The notes under the pieces are model-generated. The model was not told where the DNA came from. It did not search any database and saw nothing but the letters and a program-made list of their open reading frames with translations. This document shows positions 33,996 to 42,904 of a stretch of DNA of 64,000 nt, in pieces. The translations under genes were made by a program, and so were the position numbers. Within the stretch, counting starts at the first letter, position 1; each line of letters begins with the position of its first letter. The stretch is from Micromonospora avicenniae. GTDB taxonomy: Bacteria > Actinomycetota > Actinomycetes > Mycobacteriales > Micromonosporaceae. The stretch spans positions 1 to 64,000 of the forward strand of contig NZ_FTNF01000014.1 in assembly GCF_900156065.1 (NCBI RefSeq), written 5' to 3'.

Positions 33996-35654
33996 CTAGA
34001 AGACCGGGATGTAGAGGACGACGGCGAGCGCCAGGGCGATCACACCGAGCAGCACCGGGGAGCGGTACCAGGCGGCGTCCCCGGCCAGCACGCCGGCCTT
34101 CAGGTCGATGCCGCCCGTGCCGTAGACCAGCCCGCGCAGATCCTCGCCGCGTTTCGGCGCGGTCAGCGGGGTGAGGATCGCGGCGACCACGGCCACCGTG
34201 ACGAACGCGATGCCGGCACCCCAGAAGCTCTCTTCCAGGTCGGAGTTGAAGTGGATCATGCCGCTTTTGTAGAGCAGGTAGGTGGCGAGCGCCGCCAGCG
34301 TGCCGAGCAGCAGCGACCAGAACCCGGCCAGCGCGCTCATCCGCTTCCAGAACATGCCGATGATGAAGGTGGCGAACAGCGGGGCGTTGAACAGCGAGAA
34401 CAGCGCCTGGATGTAGTTCATGATGTTGCTGAAGCCGGCGGCGATGAACGCGGTGCCGATGCCGATCACCACGGCCGCGATCGTGGCGTACCGGCCGATC
34501 CGCAGGTAGTAGTCGTCCGGCCGATCGCGACGGACGTACGCCTGCCAGATGTCGTAGGTGAACACGGTGTTGAATCCGCTCACGTTGGCCGCCATGCCGG
34601 CCATGAACGAGGCGAGCAGGCCGGTGACGGCCACTCCCAGCACGCCGTTGGGGAGCAGGTCCCGCATCAACAACGGGATCGCGTTGTTGTACTGGAGGTC
34701 ACCGCTCGGCGCACCCAGACCCTTGACGGTCACCAGGGCGATCAGGCCGGGGATGACGGTGACGACCGGAATGAGCAGCTTCGGGTACGCGGCGATGATC
34801 GGAGTACGCCGCGCCGCGCTCATGTTCTTCGCCGACAGGGCCCGCTGCACCTCGGCGAAGTTGGTCGTCCAGTAGCCGAACGAGAGCACGAAGCCCAGGC
34901 CGAAGACGATGCCGAGCCAGTGCGCCCCGAGCGGGTTGGCCGTCGTGCCGGTGTCTTGCCAGGCGTGCAGTCCCGCCTCGCCGAGCTTCGAGTCGCGGAC
35001 CGCGTCCATCAGCCCTGAGACACCGCCCACCTTCACCAGGCCGATCACGGTGACCGGGATCAGACCGGCCAGGATCACGAAGAACTGGAGCACCTCGTTG
35101 TAGATCGCGCCGGAGAGGCCGCCGATGGTGATGTACGCCAGCACGATCGCCGCGCCCACGATGATGGCCACCCAGAGCGGCCAACCGAGCAGCGCCTGCA
35201 TCACCAGCGCCAGCGCGTAGAGGTTCACCCCGGCGATGAGCACCTGGGCGACCGCGAAGCTGATCGCGTTCAGCAGGTGGGTCGGGCGGTTGAACCGTAG
35301 CCGCAGATACTCCGGCACGCTGCGGACCTTGGAGCCGTAGTAGAAGGGCATCATCACGATGCCGAGGAAGACCATCGCCGGCACGGCGCCGATCCAGTAG
35401 TAGTGGACCGTCATCACACCGTACTGGGCGCCGTTGGCAGCCATCCCGATGATCTCCAGCGCCCCCAGGTTGGCCGAGACGAAGGCCAGGCCGGTCACCC
35501 AGGCGGGCAGCGAACGGCCGGAGAGGAAGAAGTCGACGCTCGTGCGGATCGCGCGGCGGGCGGCGAAGCCCACACCGAGCACTGTGACGAAGTAGAGCCC
35601 CAGCAGGACGTAGTCCAGGGCATTCAGGTCGAGCCGAAGTCCGCCGCCGTCCAT
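33996..35654 (-). CDS. Sodium:solute symporter (SSS family)
   Basis: This 552-residue transporter of the sodium/solute symporter family imports a small organic solute with Na+. About 14 membrane segments are visible. Family features include GRSLPAWVTGLAFVSANLGALEIIGMAANG near segment 2, GLSGAIYNEVLQFFVILAG in the middle, and SGFNTVFTYDIW in the later half. The overall pattern is closest to the sugar (SglT-like) and related transporters; the actual solute cannot be told. The ATG at 35654, with AGAGGTG upstream, is preferred to a longer Arg-rich reading starting at 35768. A small membrane protein gene follows. Confidence 0.88.
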   Translation of the reverse strand: MDGGGLRLDLNALDYVLLGLYFVTVLGVGFAARRAIRTSVDFFLSGRSLPAWVTGLAFVSANLGALEIIGMAANGAQYGVMTVHYYWIGAVPAMVFLGIVMMPFYYGSKVRSVPEYLRLRFNRPTHLLNAISFAVAQVLIAGVNLYALALVMQALLGWPLWVAIIVGAAIVLAYITIGGLSGAIYNEVLQFFVILAGLIPVTVIGLVKVGGVSGLMDAVRDSKLGEAGLHAWQDTGTTANPLGAHWLGIVFGLGFVLSFGYWTTNFAEVQRALSAKNMSAARRTPIIAAYPKLLIPVVTVIPGLIALVTVKGLGAPSGDLQYNNAIPLLMRDLLPNGVLGVAVTGLLASFMAGMAANVSGFNTVFTYDIWQAYVRRDRPDDYYLRIGRYATIAAVVIGIGTAFIAAGFSNIMNYIQALFSLFNAPLFATFIIGMFWKRMSALAGFWSLLLGTLAALATYLLYKSGMIHFNSDLEESFWGAGIAFVTVAVVAAILTPLTAPKRGEDLRGLVYGTGGIDLKAGVLAGDAAWYRSPVLLGVIALALAVVLYIPVF

Positions 35655-35769
35655 CCACGTCACCTCTCGTCCGCGGGTCGTGTCTCGCGGGCGGCCTAGT
35701 ACCCGAGCTCGCCGAAATCCACTCCTGCGGCGGATCGCCCATCGCTCACCATGGACGGACCCGGACACG

Positions 35770-35800
35770 AGGGCGCCCCGGCCGGTGGCCGGGGCGCCCT
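35770..35800 (-). terminator. 14-bp hairpin terminator
   Basis: AGGGCGCCCCGGCC (35770-35783), loop GGT, complement at 35787-35800. It lies 10 bases after the stop of the 35811-36665 gene. Confidence 0.85.
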
Positions 35801-35810
35801 TCGAGAACGG

Positions 35811-36665
35811 TCAGCGACCGAGCACGCGGTCCAGGAAGTCCCGGTACCGGCGGACCGCCATCCGCAGCTCCTCCGTGTCCGCGGAACTGGCCTTCTGCCA
35901 GCCACCGAGGGTGCTCTTCTGCGCCGCCAGCGCCGCGGAGAGGGCCTCGATGGCCTCCTCGACGAGCGCCTCGGCGTCGCCTGCCGCCGCCCGCGGGTCG
36001 TCCACGAAGCGCAGCTGGACGTCCCGCCAGCGGTCGCGGAACCCCTGCGCGGTCAGCGAGTCGAAGAGGCTCGCCGGTTCGGCGGCCACTGTGGAGCCGG
36101 CCGGTCGGGCGGTTCCCGCCGAGGTGAGGGTGCCGGGCTGACCGGCCGTGGCGGGGCCGGCAACTCCGGCCGCCGACGGATCCGTCCGGACAGCCCCGGG
36201 CGCGGCGGCCGCAGCGGTGACGGCGGTGCCCCGGCGGTGCAGTTCGGCGGTCGGATCGGCCCGCAGACCCTCGCGATCGCCCTCTTCGGCGCCGTCGCCC
36301 GGGCTGGCCGTCCGCTCCTCCCGGGCGTCCGGCTCGTCCTCGGCCCGTGGGCTGGCCAGCGCCGACGCGGCGACCGCGCCGGCCACCGTGGGGGCGCCGA
36401 GCGCGGTCGGCACCGGCCCCGGCTCGTGGAAGCCGCCCTCACCGGCGTCCCGTTCCGCCGTGCGGGCGACTCGGGTGTCGTCGTCGGCGTCGGTGCGCCC
36501 GGTTCGGTGGCCGTCGCCGGCGACCGACGGGTCGTCGAAGGTGCCCCGGTCGTCCAGCGCGTCCTCCGGCACCTCCGTCCGGCCGCCGTTGGGCGACACG
36601 GGTACCGGGGTGGACCGGACGGCCTCGGCGTGGTCGTTGCTCACCTGCTGCTTGTCCTGGCGCAT
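35811..36665 (-). CDS. Hypothetical protein with a C-terminal paralogous helical domain
   Basis: This 284-residue protein has a long, charged, low-complexity N-terminal part (about 1-200, rich in Asp, Arg, Ala, Thr, Pro) and an ordered C-terminal domain (about 205-284) beginning FRDRWRDVQLRFVDDP and ending ELRMAVRRYRDFLDRVLG. The same pattern (W..#Q.RF#D.P, GDA..LV, TEELR.AV..YR) occurs in the gene upstream, so the two share a domain. No membrane segment. ATG at 36665 follows GAGGAGG, 12 bases after the neighbour's stop, implying one operon. I do not recognise a function. Confidence 0.7.
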   Translation of the reverse strand: MRQDKQQVSNDHAEAVRSTPVPVSPNGGRTEVPEDALDDRGTFDDPSVAGDGHRTGRTDADDDTRVARTAERDAGEGGFHEPGPVPTALGAPTVAGAVAASALASPRAEDEPDAREERTASPGDGAEEGDREGLRADPTAELHRRGTAVTAAAAAPGAVRTDPSAAGVAGPATAGQPGTLTSAGTARPAGSTVAAEPASLFDSLTAQGFRDRWRDVQLRFVDDPRAAAGDAEALVEEAIEALSAALAAQKSTLGGWQKASSADTEELRMAVRRYRDFLDRVLGR

Positions 36666-36677
36666 CGCGGTGCCTCC

Positions 36678-37385
36678 TCAACGGTTGGTGGCGTCGTGGG
36701 ACTGCTCCAGCCGGCGTCCGCCCGGGTCCTTCCCCTCCGGCCCGCGCGGCTCCAGGTCCTGCGGCTCGCGCGGCTCCAGGTGGGCTTCCTGCGGCTCGCG
36801 CGGCTCGGGGTGCGCCTCCTCCGGCCGGCGCTGTTCCGGTAGCCGGGGGCGCACCGGCTCCTCGCCGAGCAGGTCGGCGAAGAGCGCGCGGTAGTGCACG
36901 ACGGCCTGCCGCAGCTCCTCGGTGCCGGCCTCGCCCCGCGCGTTGCGCAGGTGGATCTCGTGCGCGTCGCGGTAGTGGGTCAGCGTCCGGGCATGCTCGA
37001 CGGAGAGATGGGCGATCTGGTCGGAGAAGTCACCGGTGGGGTACCCACGCTCGGCGATCAGCCGGGTGACCAGTTCGTCCGCGTCCCCGACCGTGTCGGC
37101 CGGGGAGTCGATGAAGCGGGCCTGGAGTTCCTCCCAGGCAGCGGCGTACCGGGCCCGGGAATCCGGGGAGAGCGGGGTGAGTGACAGCTCCGAGTGCCGG
37201 CGTTCCCGCTCCCGCAGTTCCCGCTCGGCGGCGGCACGACTGTCCCGTTCGGCGACCATCCGGTCGTACTCCGGCCCGAACCGGTTCCGCAGCGAACGGC
37301 GACGGGCCATTGACCGGACGGCGACGGCCACCGCCACGACCACCAGTACGACGATGACGATGACGATTATCTGCGTGGGCGACAT
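36678..37385 (-). CDS. Membrane-anchored hypothetical protein, paralogous domain
   Basis: This 235-residue protein starts with a single Val/Ile-rich membrane anchor (residues 5-24), then an Arg/Glu-rich helix (about 27-68), then the domain shared with the next gene (about 78-178, from RYAAAWEELQARFIDSP to EELRQAVVHYRALFADLLGE) and a tail with repeats of EPREPQE. The domain faces the cytoplasm if the anchor is oriented by its C-terminal Arg cluster. ATG at 37385 with AGGAGGAG upstream. First gene of a two-gene operon. Function unknown. Confidence 0.72.
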   Translation of the reverse strand: MSPTQIIVIVIVVLVVVAVAVAVRSMARRRSLRNRFGPEYDRMVAERDSRAAAERELRERERRHSELSLTPLSPDSRARYAAAWEELQARFIDSPADTVGDADELVTRLIAERGYPTGDFSDQIAHLSVEHARTLTHYRDAHEIHLRNARGEAGTEELRQAVVHYRALFADLLGEEPVRPRLPEQRRPEEAHPEPREPQEAHLEPREPQDLEPRGPEGKDPGGRRLEQSHDATNR

Positions 37386-37839
37386 GGCTCCTCCTTCGTC
37401 ACCCGGTATTCCCTCGGCTCACTGATCGCCAATCCCGATCCGCCGCACTTTTCCTGGGCGATCCTTCGACCGCCGCACGTCGGTACGGCGTCATCGCGCT
37501 GCTTGTCCGGTTTCCGCCCGGACAGGCGATCGGTGCGGGCGGCCCGAAGGTAGAGACAGAAATTTGACTCGTTCCAAGAAGGTCGCCGGACCGGGTTCCA
37601 AGGACCGTCGCCTGGGTGAGGTCCCTTCGGCCACCTCGGGCTGCGGATCGGTCGGGCCCGGATCCACATCGGAGCGTTGTGGTGACCGCAACGGGCGGTA
37701 GTGCATCTCGTCTTGATTACGTATCCTGCCCAAGGCGCCCGTGCCGGTGCCCGGCGCCGGTTGCCGGGAGGCTGCCCGGTGAGAGCGCTGCCCGGCCGTC
37801 GCCGGCGCTCCTCCTGCCATACCGCCCGGGCGAGGTCCG
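37386..37839. other. 454-bp gap upstream of the conservon
   Basis: This divergent region holds the promoter of the two paralogous genes and that of the conservon. A candidate conservon -10 is TATCCT at 37722-37727, in a locally AT-rich stretch (TTGATTACGTATCCT). No -35 stands at the right distance. I see no gene and no strong hairpin other than GC-rich short repeats near 37740-37790. Confidence 0.4.
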
Positions 37840-40203
37840 ATGAGAACGCGCGACTGGCCGATCCGCTCGAAGCTGACGGCGCTGGTTGTCGTGCCGGTGA
37901 CCGCTCTGCTGGCGCTCTGGATCTTCGCGACCACGCTCACCTTCGGACCGGCCCTCGACCTGCTCGCCGCCCGTACGTTCCTCTACGACCTGGGTCGCCC
38001 CGGCGAGGCGGTCGTGGCCGAGCTGCAACGGGAGCGCCGACTCACCGTCGTGCAGTTGGCCGGCACCGAGCCGCTGGCCGCCCTCGCCGAGCAGCGGGAG
38101 CGGACCGACCGGGCGCTCGCCGAGCTGCGCCGCCGGGTCGCGGGCGAGGAACTGCGGGACGCCGCCGATGCGTCGCTGGAGGCGCGCATCGAGCAACTGG
38201 TCACCGCGCTCGACGCGCTCCCCGCCGGTCGCGGCTTCATCGACCAGCGGAAACTGGACCGGGCCGGTGCCTTCGGCCTCTACAACGGAATGATCGCCTC
38301 CGCGTTCCAGGCGTTCTCCGCCACCGCGACGCTACCCGAGCCGGATCTCAACCGGGAGGCGCGCGCACTGACCGCGCTCGGCCGGTCCCGGGAACTTCTG
38401 GCCCAGGCCGACGCCCTGCTGAGCGGGGTCGTGACCGCGGGACGGTTCGCCGAGGGGGAACACCCCCGGCTGGTACAGATCATCGGCAACCAGCGCTTCC
38501 TCATCGAGGACGCGGTGGCCGACCTGCCCGCCGCCGAGCGGGCCGCCTACCAGCGCCTCACCGAGCAGGCCGACTTCGCGCGCCTGCGGGCGATGCAGGA
38601 CAGCCTGGTCGCTGCTGATCCTCGGGCAGTGCCCACCGTGGACCCCGCCCGCTGGCAGGCCAGCTACGACGAGGTCCAGCGGCAGCTGCGGGAGTACGAG
38701 CTCGACGCCTCCGACGGGCTCGCCGACCGGTCGGTGCCGACCGCCGTCCGGATCCTCGTCCGGCTCGCCGTCGCCGGAGTGCTCGGGCTGGTCGCCGTCG
38801 TCGCGTCCGTGCTGGTCGCGGTACGGGTCGGCCGCACGCTGGCACGCCGGCTCAGCGGCGTACGGACCGCCGCCCTGGAACTCGCCGAACAGCGGTTGCC
38901 GGAGGTGGTCACGCGGCTGCGCCGCGGCGAGCAGGTGGACGTCGGCCGCGAGGCGCCCCCCTTGGAGTACGGCGACGACGAGATCGGCCAGGTCGGTCGC
39001 GCGTTCAACGAGGTGCAGCGCACCGCGATCCGGGCGGCGGTCGACGAGGTCAGCCTGCGGCGAGGGCTCAACGAGGTCTTCCTGAACATCGCCCGGCGCA
39101 GCCAGAGCCTGGTGCACCGGCAGCTCGCCCTGCTCGACCGGATGGAGCGGGGTACCGAGGATCCGGACGAGCTGGCCGAGCTGTTCCAGGTGGACCACCT
39201 CGCCACCCGGCTGCGCCGGCACGCCGAGGACCTGGTCATCCTGGCCGGTGCCGCCCCCGGCCGGGGCTGGCGCAATCCGGTCGCGGTCGTCGACCTCGTC
39301 CGCGGGGCGATCTCCGAGGTCGAGGCGTACGACCGGGTGGACATCGTCGACGTGCAGCCGGCCGGCGTGCTCGGGCGGGCGGTCGGCGACGTGATCCACC
39401 TGCTCGCCGAACTGGTCGAGAACGCCACCGCCTTCTCACCGCCGGCCACCCGGGTCAGCGTCAACGGTCAGCGGGTGGCCAACGGGTACGCCCTGGAGGT
39501 CACCGACCACGGCCTGGGCATGTCCGACGCCGCTCTGGAGGAGGCGAACCGGCGGCTCTCCCGATCGCCCGAGTTCGACCCGGCCGAGAGCGCCCGGCTC
39601 GGGTTGTTCGTGGTCGCGCGGCTCGCCGCACGGCACGCCGTACGGGTGAACCTGCTCCGGTCGGAGGCGGGCGGGATCACGGCCGTGGTGCTCGTCCCGA
39701 CCGACCTGATCACCGAGGAGCCGGCCCCGGGCGTCGGGGACGTCGTGGGCCGTGCGCCGGACCGCCGCACCGTCGCGCGGAGCCGCGCGACGCCCCGCCC
39801 CCGGGCGGCTGCGAGCCGCCGCCGCGACCCGGGGCCGGATTCCGTGGCGACGGCCGTCGGGCCCGCCGCCGTGACGGCAGAGGTTCCTCGGACACATGCG
39901 GCGGCGCCGGCCCGGGCCACCGAGGCACCGCCGCCGGGGGCCCCGGGGGAGGTGGACGGTCTGCCCAGGCGGGTCCGCCGACGGCCCCCGTCCGCCCGCG
40001 CCCCGCACCCGGCCGACGACCCGCCGACGCCGCGCGCACCCGAGGAGGTACGCCGGGTGATGTCGGCGCTGCAGGCGGGTACGGCCCGGGGACGGGCCGC
40101 CGGAGCGACCCGCCCCGCACCTCGTACCAGCCCCGACCCGGCCCCGTCGTCCGGCACTCCGGCGGCTGGCGGAGAACCGACCGAGACTGAGAGGAATGCC
40201 TAG
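37840..40203 (+). CDS. cvnA: Conservon sensor kinase-like protein CvnA
   Basis: CvnA is the membrane sensor of the actinobacterial conservon, a four-gene signalling module. The 787-residue product has an N-terminal membrane segment (about 10-32), an extracytoplasmic nitrate/sulfonate-sensing-like helical domain (about 40-295), a second membrane segment (about 305-328), a HAMP-like linker, a phosphoacceptor-like region (IARRSQSLVHRQLALLDRME), and a GHKL ATPase domain (N-box ELVENATAFSPP, G-box DHGLGMSD, SARLGLFVVARLA). From about residue 630 an Arg/Ala/Pro-rich tail follows. ATG at 37840 with GCGAGGT upstream. Its TAG shares a base with the GTG of cvnB. Confidence 0.93.
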   Translation: MRTRDWPIRSKLTALVVVPVTALLALWIFATTLTFGPALDLLAARTFLYDLGRPGEAVVAELQRERRLTVVQLAGTEPLAALAEQRERTDRALAELRRRVAGEELRDAADASLEARIEQLVTALDALPAGRGFIDQRKLDRAGAFGLYNGMIASAFQAFSATATLPEPDLNREARALTALGRSRELLAQADALLSGVVTAGRFAEGEHPRLVQIIGNQRFLIEDAVADLPAAERAAYQRLTEQADFARLRAMQDSLVAADPRAVPTVDPARWQASYDEVQRQLREYELDASDGLADRSVPTAVRILVRLAVAGVLGLVAVVASVLVAVRVGRTLARRLSGVRTAALELAEQRLPEVVTRLRRGEQVDVGREAPPLEYGDDEIGQVGRAFNEVQRTAIRAAVDEVSLRRGLNEVFLNIARRSQSLVHRQLALLDRMERGTEDPDELAELFQVDHLATRLRRHAEDLVILAGAAPGRGWRNPVAVVDLVRGAISEVEAYDRVDIVDVQPAGVLGRAVGDVIHLLAELVENATAFSPPATRVSVNGQRVANGYALEVTDHGLGMSDAALEEANRRLSRSPEFDPAESARLGLFVVARLAARHAVRVNLLRSEAGGITAVVLVPTDLITEEPAPGVGDVVGRAPDRRTVARSRATPRPRAAASRRRDPGPDSVATAVGPAAVTAEVPRTHAAAPARATEAPPPGAPGEVDGLPRRVRRRPPSARAPHPADDPPTPRAPEEVRRVMSALQAGTARGRAAGATRPAPRTSPDPAPSSGTPAAGGEPTETERNA

Positions 40204-40625
40204 TGCGGCAATCGACGAAGCAGAGCGCCGATCTCGACTGGCTGCTCGACGATCTGGTGCAACGGGTACCGGATGCCCGCGAGGCGGTGGTGCTGTCCGC
40301 GGACGGGCTGCTCCTCGGGGCCAGCGCCGACCTGGATCGCGCGGATGCCGAGCACCTGTGCGCCCTGGCCTCGGGTTTCGCCAGCCTGGCGCGCGGCGCG
40401 AGCCGCCACGTCGACGGCGGACCGGTGCGTCAGACCGTGGTGGAGATGGAGTCGGCGTACCTCTTCGTCACCGCCGCCGGGCAGGGCGCCTGCCTCGCCG
40501 TCGTCAGCGAGGCGGAGGCGGACCTGGGCCTGGTGGCGTACGAGATGGCGATGCTGGTCATCCGGGTGGGCGAGTATCTGACAGCCCCGGCCCGGCCGAC
40601 CGCGGGTGCCGTCGATGCTGACTGA
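40203..40625 (+). CDS. cvnB: Conservon roadblock/LC7 protein CvnB
   Basis: CvnB is a small roadblock/LC7 fold protein thought to modulate the GTPase of the module. It is 140 residues long. The fold is recognisable from DLDWLLDDLVQRVPDAREAVVLSADGLLLGAS at the start and TVVEMESAYLFVTAAGQGACLAVV in the middle, ending with a short disordered tail. The GTG start at 40203 uses the last base of the cvnA stop, a one-base overlap that couples the two genes. Confidence 0.93.
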   Translation: MRQSTKQSADLDWLLDDLVQRVPDAREAVVLSADGLLLGASADLDRADAEHLCALASGFASLARGASRHVDGGPVRQTVVEMESAYLFVTAAGQGACLAVVSEAEADLGLVAYEMAMLVIRVGEYLTAPARPTAGAVDAD

Positions 40626-41001
40626 GCCGCCCGGGCCGCAGCACGAGTGGCTGGACGACGCCGCCGGCCCGGTCGTCCGTCCGTACACCCTCACCGGTGG
40701 CCGGGTCCGTTCCGCCGCTGACGGGTTCGACCTGGTCGCCTTCATCCTGGCCGGGCCGCACGCGAACGCGGCCGATCCGCAGCTCGCGCCGGAGCATCGG
40801 CGACTCGTCGAGCTGACCCATCGGCCGGTGCCGGTGGCGGAGCTGGCGGCCGAGTTGGATCTCGCGGTCGGCGTCGTCCGGGTACTGCTCGGTGACCTCC
40901 TCGCACGCGGCCTGATCGCGGTGCACGAGCCGCTGTCCATGTCCTCCATCCCCGGCGACGACATCCTCAAGGCGGTGGTCAGTGGACTCCGTGCGCTATG
41001 A
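40615..41001 (+). CDS. cvnC: Conservon DUF742 protein CvnC
   Basis: CvnC is a DUF742 protein, a winged-helix-like domain of the conservon. The 128-residue product contains PYTLTGGRVRS at its start, the helical region HRRLVELTHRPVPVAELAAELDLAVGVVRVLLGDL and the end LSMSSIPGDDILKAVVSGLRAL, all typical. I use the ATG at 40615, which overlaps the cvnB stop by 11 bases; the GTG at 40606 is less likely. Its biochemical role is not established. Confidence 0.92.
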   Translation: MLTEPPGPQHEWLDDAAGPVVRPYTLTGGRVRSAADGFDLVAFILAGPHANAADPQLAPEHRRLVELTHRPVPVAELAAELDLAVGVVRVLLGDLLARGLIAVHEPLSMSSIPGDDILKAVVSGLRAL

Positions 41002-41584
41002 CCGGACGGGCACCGGCACCCGGGTCCCCCTGGCGTTGAAGATCCTCGTCGCTGGCGGGTTCGGTGCCGGCAAGACGACGTTGGTCAGCGCGTTGAGCGA
41101 GGTCCGGCCGTTGCAGACCGAGGAGATCCTCACCGGCGCGGGGGCCGACACCGACGATCTCTCCGGGGTGGAGGGCAAGTCGACGACCACTGTCGCGATG
41201 GACTTCGGCCGGATCACCATCAACGACGACCTGCAGCTGTACCTGTTCGGCACCCCGGGGCAGGACCGCTTCTGGTTCCTCTGGGACGAGTTGGCCTTCG
41301 GAGCGCTCGGTGCGGTGGTGCTCGCCGACACCCGCCGCCTGGCGGACTGCTTTCCCTCGATCGACTACTTCGAGCAGCGTGGCATTCCGTTCGTGGTGGG
41401 GGTGAACTGCTTCGACGACTCCCGCCGTTTCGACCTGCCGACCGTACGCAGCGCGCTGGACCTCGATCCGGAGGTGCCGCTGGTGCTCTGTGACGCGCGC
41501 GATCGGCAGTCCGGGAAGCTGGTGCTGATCAGCCTGGTCGAGCACGTGGCCCGGCAGCGGGGTGAGCCGGTGCCCGCGGCCTGA
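40982..41584 (+). CDS. cvnD: Conservon small GTPase CvnD
   Basis: CvnD is the Ras-like/MglA-related GTPase of the module. The 200-residue product has the P-loop ILVAGGFGAGKTTLV (about 21-35), the switch Thr in KSTTTVAMDFGRI, the G3 motif LFGTPGQDRF and, in place of a strict NKxD, VGVNCFDDS, which is usual in conservon GTPases. The last motif, SGKLVLISLVEHVA, is a typical end. GTG at 40982 lies inside the end of cvnC (20-base overlap), so all four genes are translationally coupled. The module ends here; no cytochrome P450 gene follows as in some conservons. Confidence 0.93.
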   Translation: MDSVRYDRTGTGTRVPLALKILVAGGFGAGKTTLVSALSEVRPLQTEEILTGAGADTDDLSGVEGKSTTTVAMDFGRITINDDLQLYLFGTPGQDRFWFLWDELAFGALGAVVLADTRRLADCFPSIDYFEQRGIPFVVGVNCFDDSRRFDLPTVRSALDLDPEVPLVLCDARDRQSGKLVLISLVEHVARQRGEPVPAA

Positions 41585-41721
41585 GCGTGCCGGTGCGCGC
41601 CGCCGCCGTCGAAGCCCCCGGTTCGCCCGGGAAGAAGTCACCGCCTGATGGCTGACCCGGCCGGCGACGGGGAAAGTCTCTGGTTGGATTTGACGACAGG
41701 CGTCGGCGAAGGGCGGGATCG

Positions 41722-42759
41722 GTGAACGGTCGGGGTGAGGTGGTCCACATCGGCTGCTACACGGCGGAGAGCGGCGGGCGCGGCACCGGGATCATGACGG
41801 CCCGCCGCGATCCGGCGTCCGGCGCGTTGACGCTGCTGGACACCGTCGCGCCGACCGCCTCCCCGTCCTTCCTCGCCCGCCACCCCAGCCTGCCCGTGCT
41901 GTACGCCGTGAACGAACTGCCGGACGGCGCGGTCAGTGCCTGGCGGGTCGGGCCCGCGGGTGAGCTGACGGCCTTGGCCACTCGGGCCACGGGTGGTGGT
42001 GAGCCGTGCCACCTGGCCGTGCTCCCCGGCGGTGGGCACCTCGTGGCCGCCAACTACGGAGGCGGCAGCGTGACCGTCTTCCCGCTCGACTCCTCGGGGG
42101 TTCCCGGCGAGCGCAGTGACCTGGTGGTGCACGAGGGGCACGGCCCCGATCCGGAGCGCCAGGACCGGGCGCACACGCACATGGTCTCCCCGGATCCGAC
42201 GGACGGTCCGCTGTTCGCGGTCGACCTCGGAACCGACTCGGTCTACCGGTACGACCTGGACGGGGCCACCGGCCGGCTGGTGCCCCGGGCGCCGCGGGTG
42301 CACGCGGCGGCCGGATCGGGCCCGCGACATCTGGCCCGCCACCCGGACGGGCGGCGCTGTTACCTGGTGGGCGAGTTGGACGGGACGGTCACCGCGTACG
42401 AGTCGACCGCCGACGGTTCGCTGCACCGGCGCAGCCGGGTCGAGGCGAGCGGACGGCCCGGGCACGTGCAGCCGTCGGAGATCGCGGTGCGGCCGGACGG
42501 GGCTTTCCTCTACGTCGCCAACCGGGGCGTCGGCACCATCGCCGTCTTCGACCTGCGGGGCGACCGACCGGAACTGGTGGGCGAGGTGGACACCGGTGGG
42601 GAATGGCCCCGGCACTTCGCGTTGCTCGGTGAGCACCTCTACGTCGCAGACGAGCGGGCGCACATGGTCCGCGCGTTCTCAATGGACGGATCGACGGGCG
42701 TACTCGAGCCGGTTGGTGAGCCGCTGTCGGTGCCGAGCCCGACGTGCGTGCTGCCCTGA
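41722..42759 (+). CDS. Lactonase family beta-propeller protein (6-phosphogluconolactonase-like)
   Basis: This 345-residue protein has the seven-bladed propeller of the YbhE-type lactonase family, some members of which hydrolyse 6-phosphogluconolactone. Repeated blade sequences are visible: HIGCYTAESGGRGTGI, PSFLARHPSLPVLYAVNE, PCHLAVLPGGGHLVAANYGGGSV, HTHMVSPDPTDGPLFAVDLGTD, GPRHLARHPDGRRCYLVGEL, and WPRHFALLGEHLYVADE. These contain the conserved Glu, His and Arg of the family. No signal peptide is present, so it should be cytoplasmic. GTG at 41722 is preceded by AGGGCGGGA. The real substrate is uncertain. Confidence 0.85.
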   Translation: MNGRGEVVHIGCYTAESGGRGTGIMTARRDPASGALTLLDTVAPTASPSFLARHPSLPVLYAVNELPDGAVSAWRVGPAGELTALATRATGGGEPCHLAVLPGGGHLVAANYGGGSVTVFPLDSSGVPGERSDLVVHEGHGPDPERQDRAHTHMVSPDPTDGPLFAVDLGTDSVYRYDLDGATGRLVPRAPRVHAAAGSGPRHLARHPDGRRCYLVGELDGTVTAYESTADGSLHRRSRVEASGRPGHVQPSEIAVRPDGAFLYVANRGVGTIAVFDLRGDRPELVGEVDTGGEWPRHFALLGEHLYVADERAHMVRAFSMDGSTGVLEPVGEPLSVPSPTCVLP

Positions 42760-42808
42760 GCCGGGCGCGAAATCGATCATCCAGCCACAACGCGGGTCCG
42801 GTCGGTCA

Positions 42809-42862
42809 CGTTCTGTTGCTGAACGTTGATCAACTGTTTCTCCTGGGTAACTTTCGTACGAA
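42809..42862. promoter_or_regulatory. Cluster of three palindromes upstream of the VWA gene
   Basis: CGTTC-7-GAACG (42809-42825), the perfect palindrome GTTGATCAAC (42825-42834) and the perfect palindrome TTCGTACGAA (42853-42862) stand within 54 AT-rich bases, followed 30 bases later by the leaderless -10 element AAGATT (42893-42898). This is likely the control region of the VWA gene. Confidence 0.5.
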
Positions 42863-42904
42863 CGGTTATGGCAGTTCAGGGAATGGGTACGCAAGATTGT
42901 CTGC

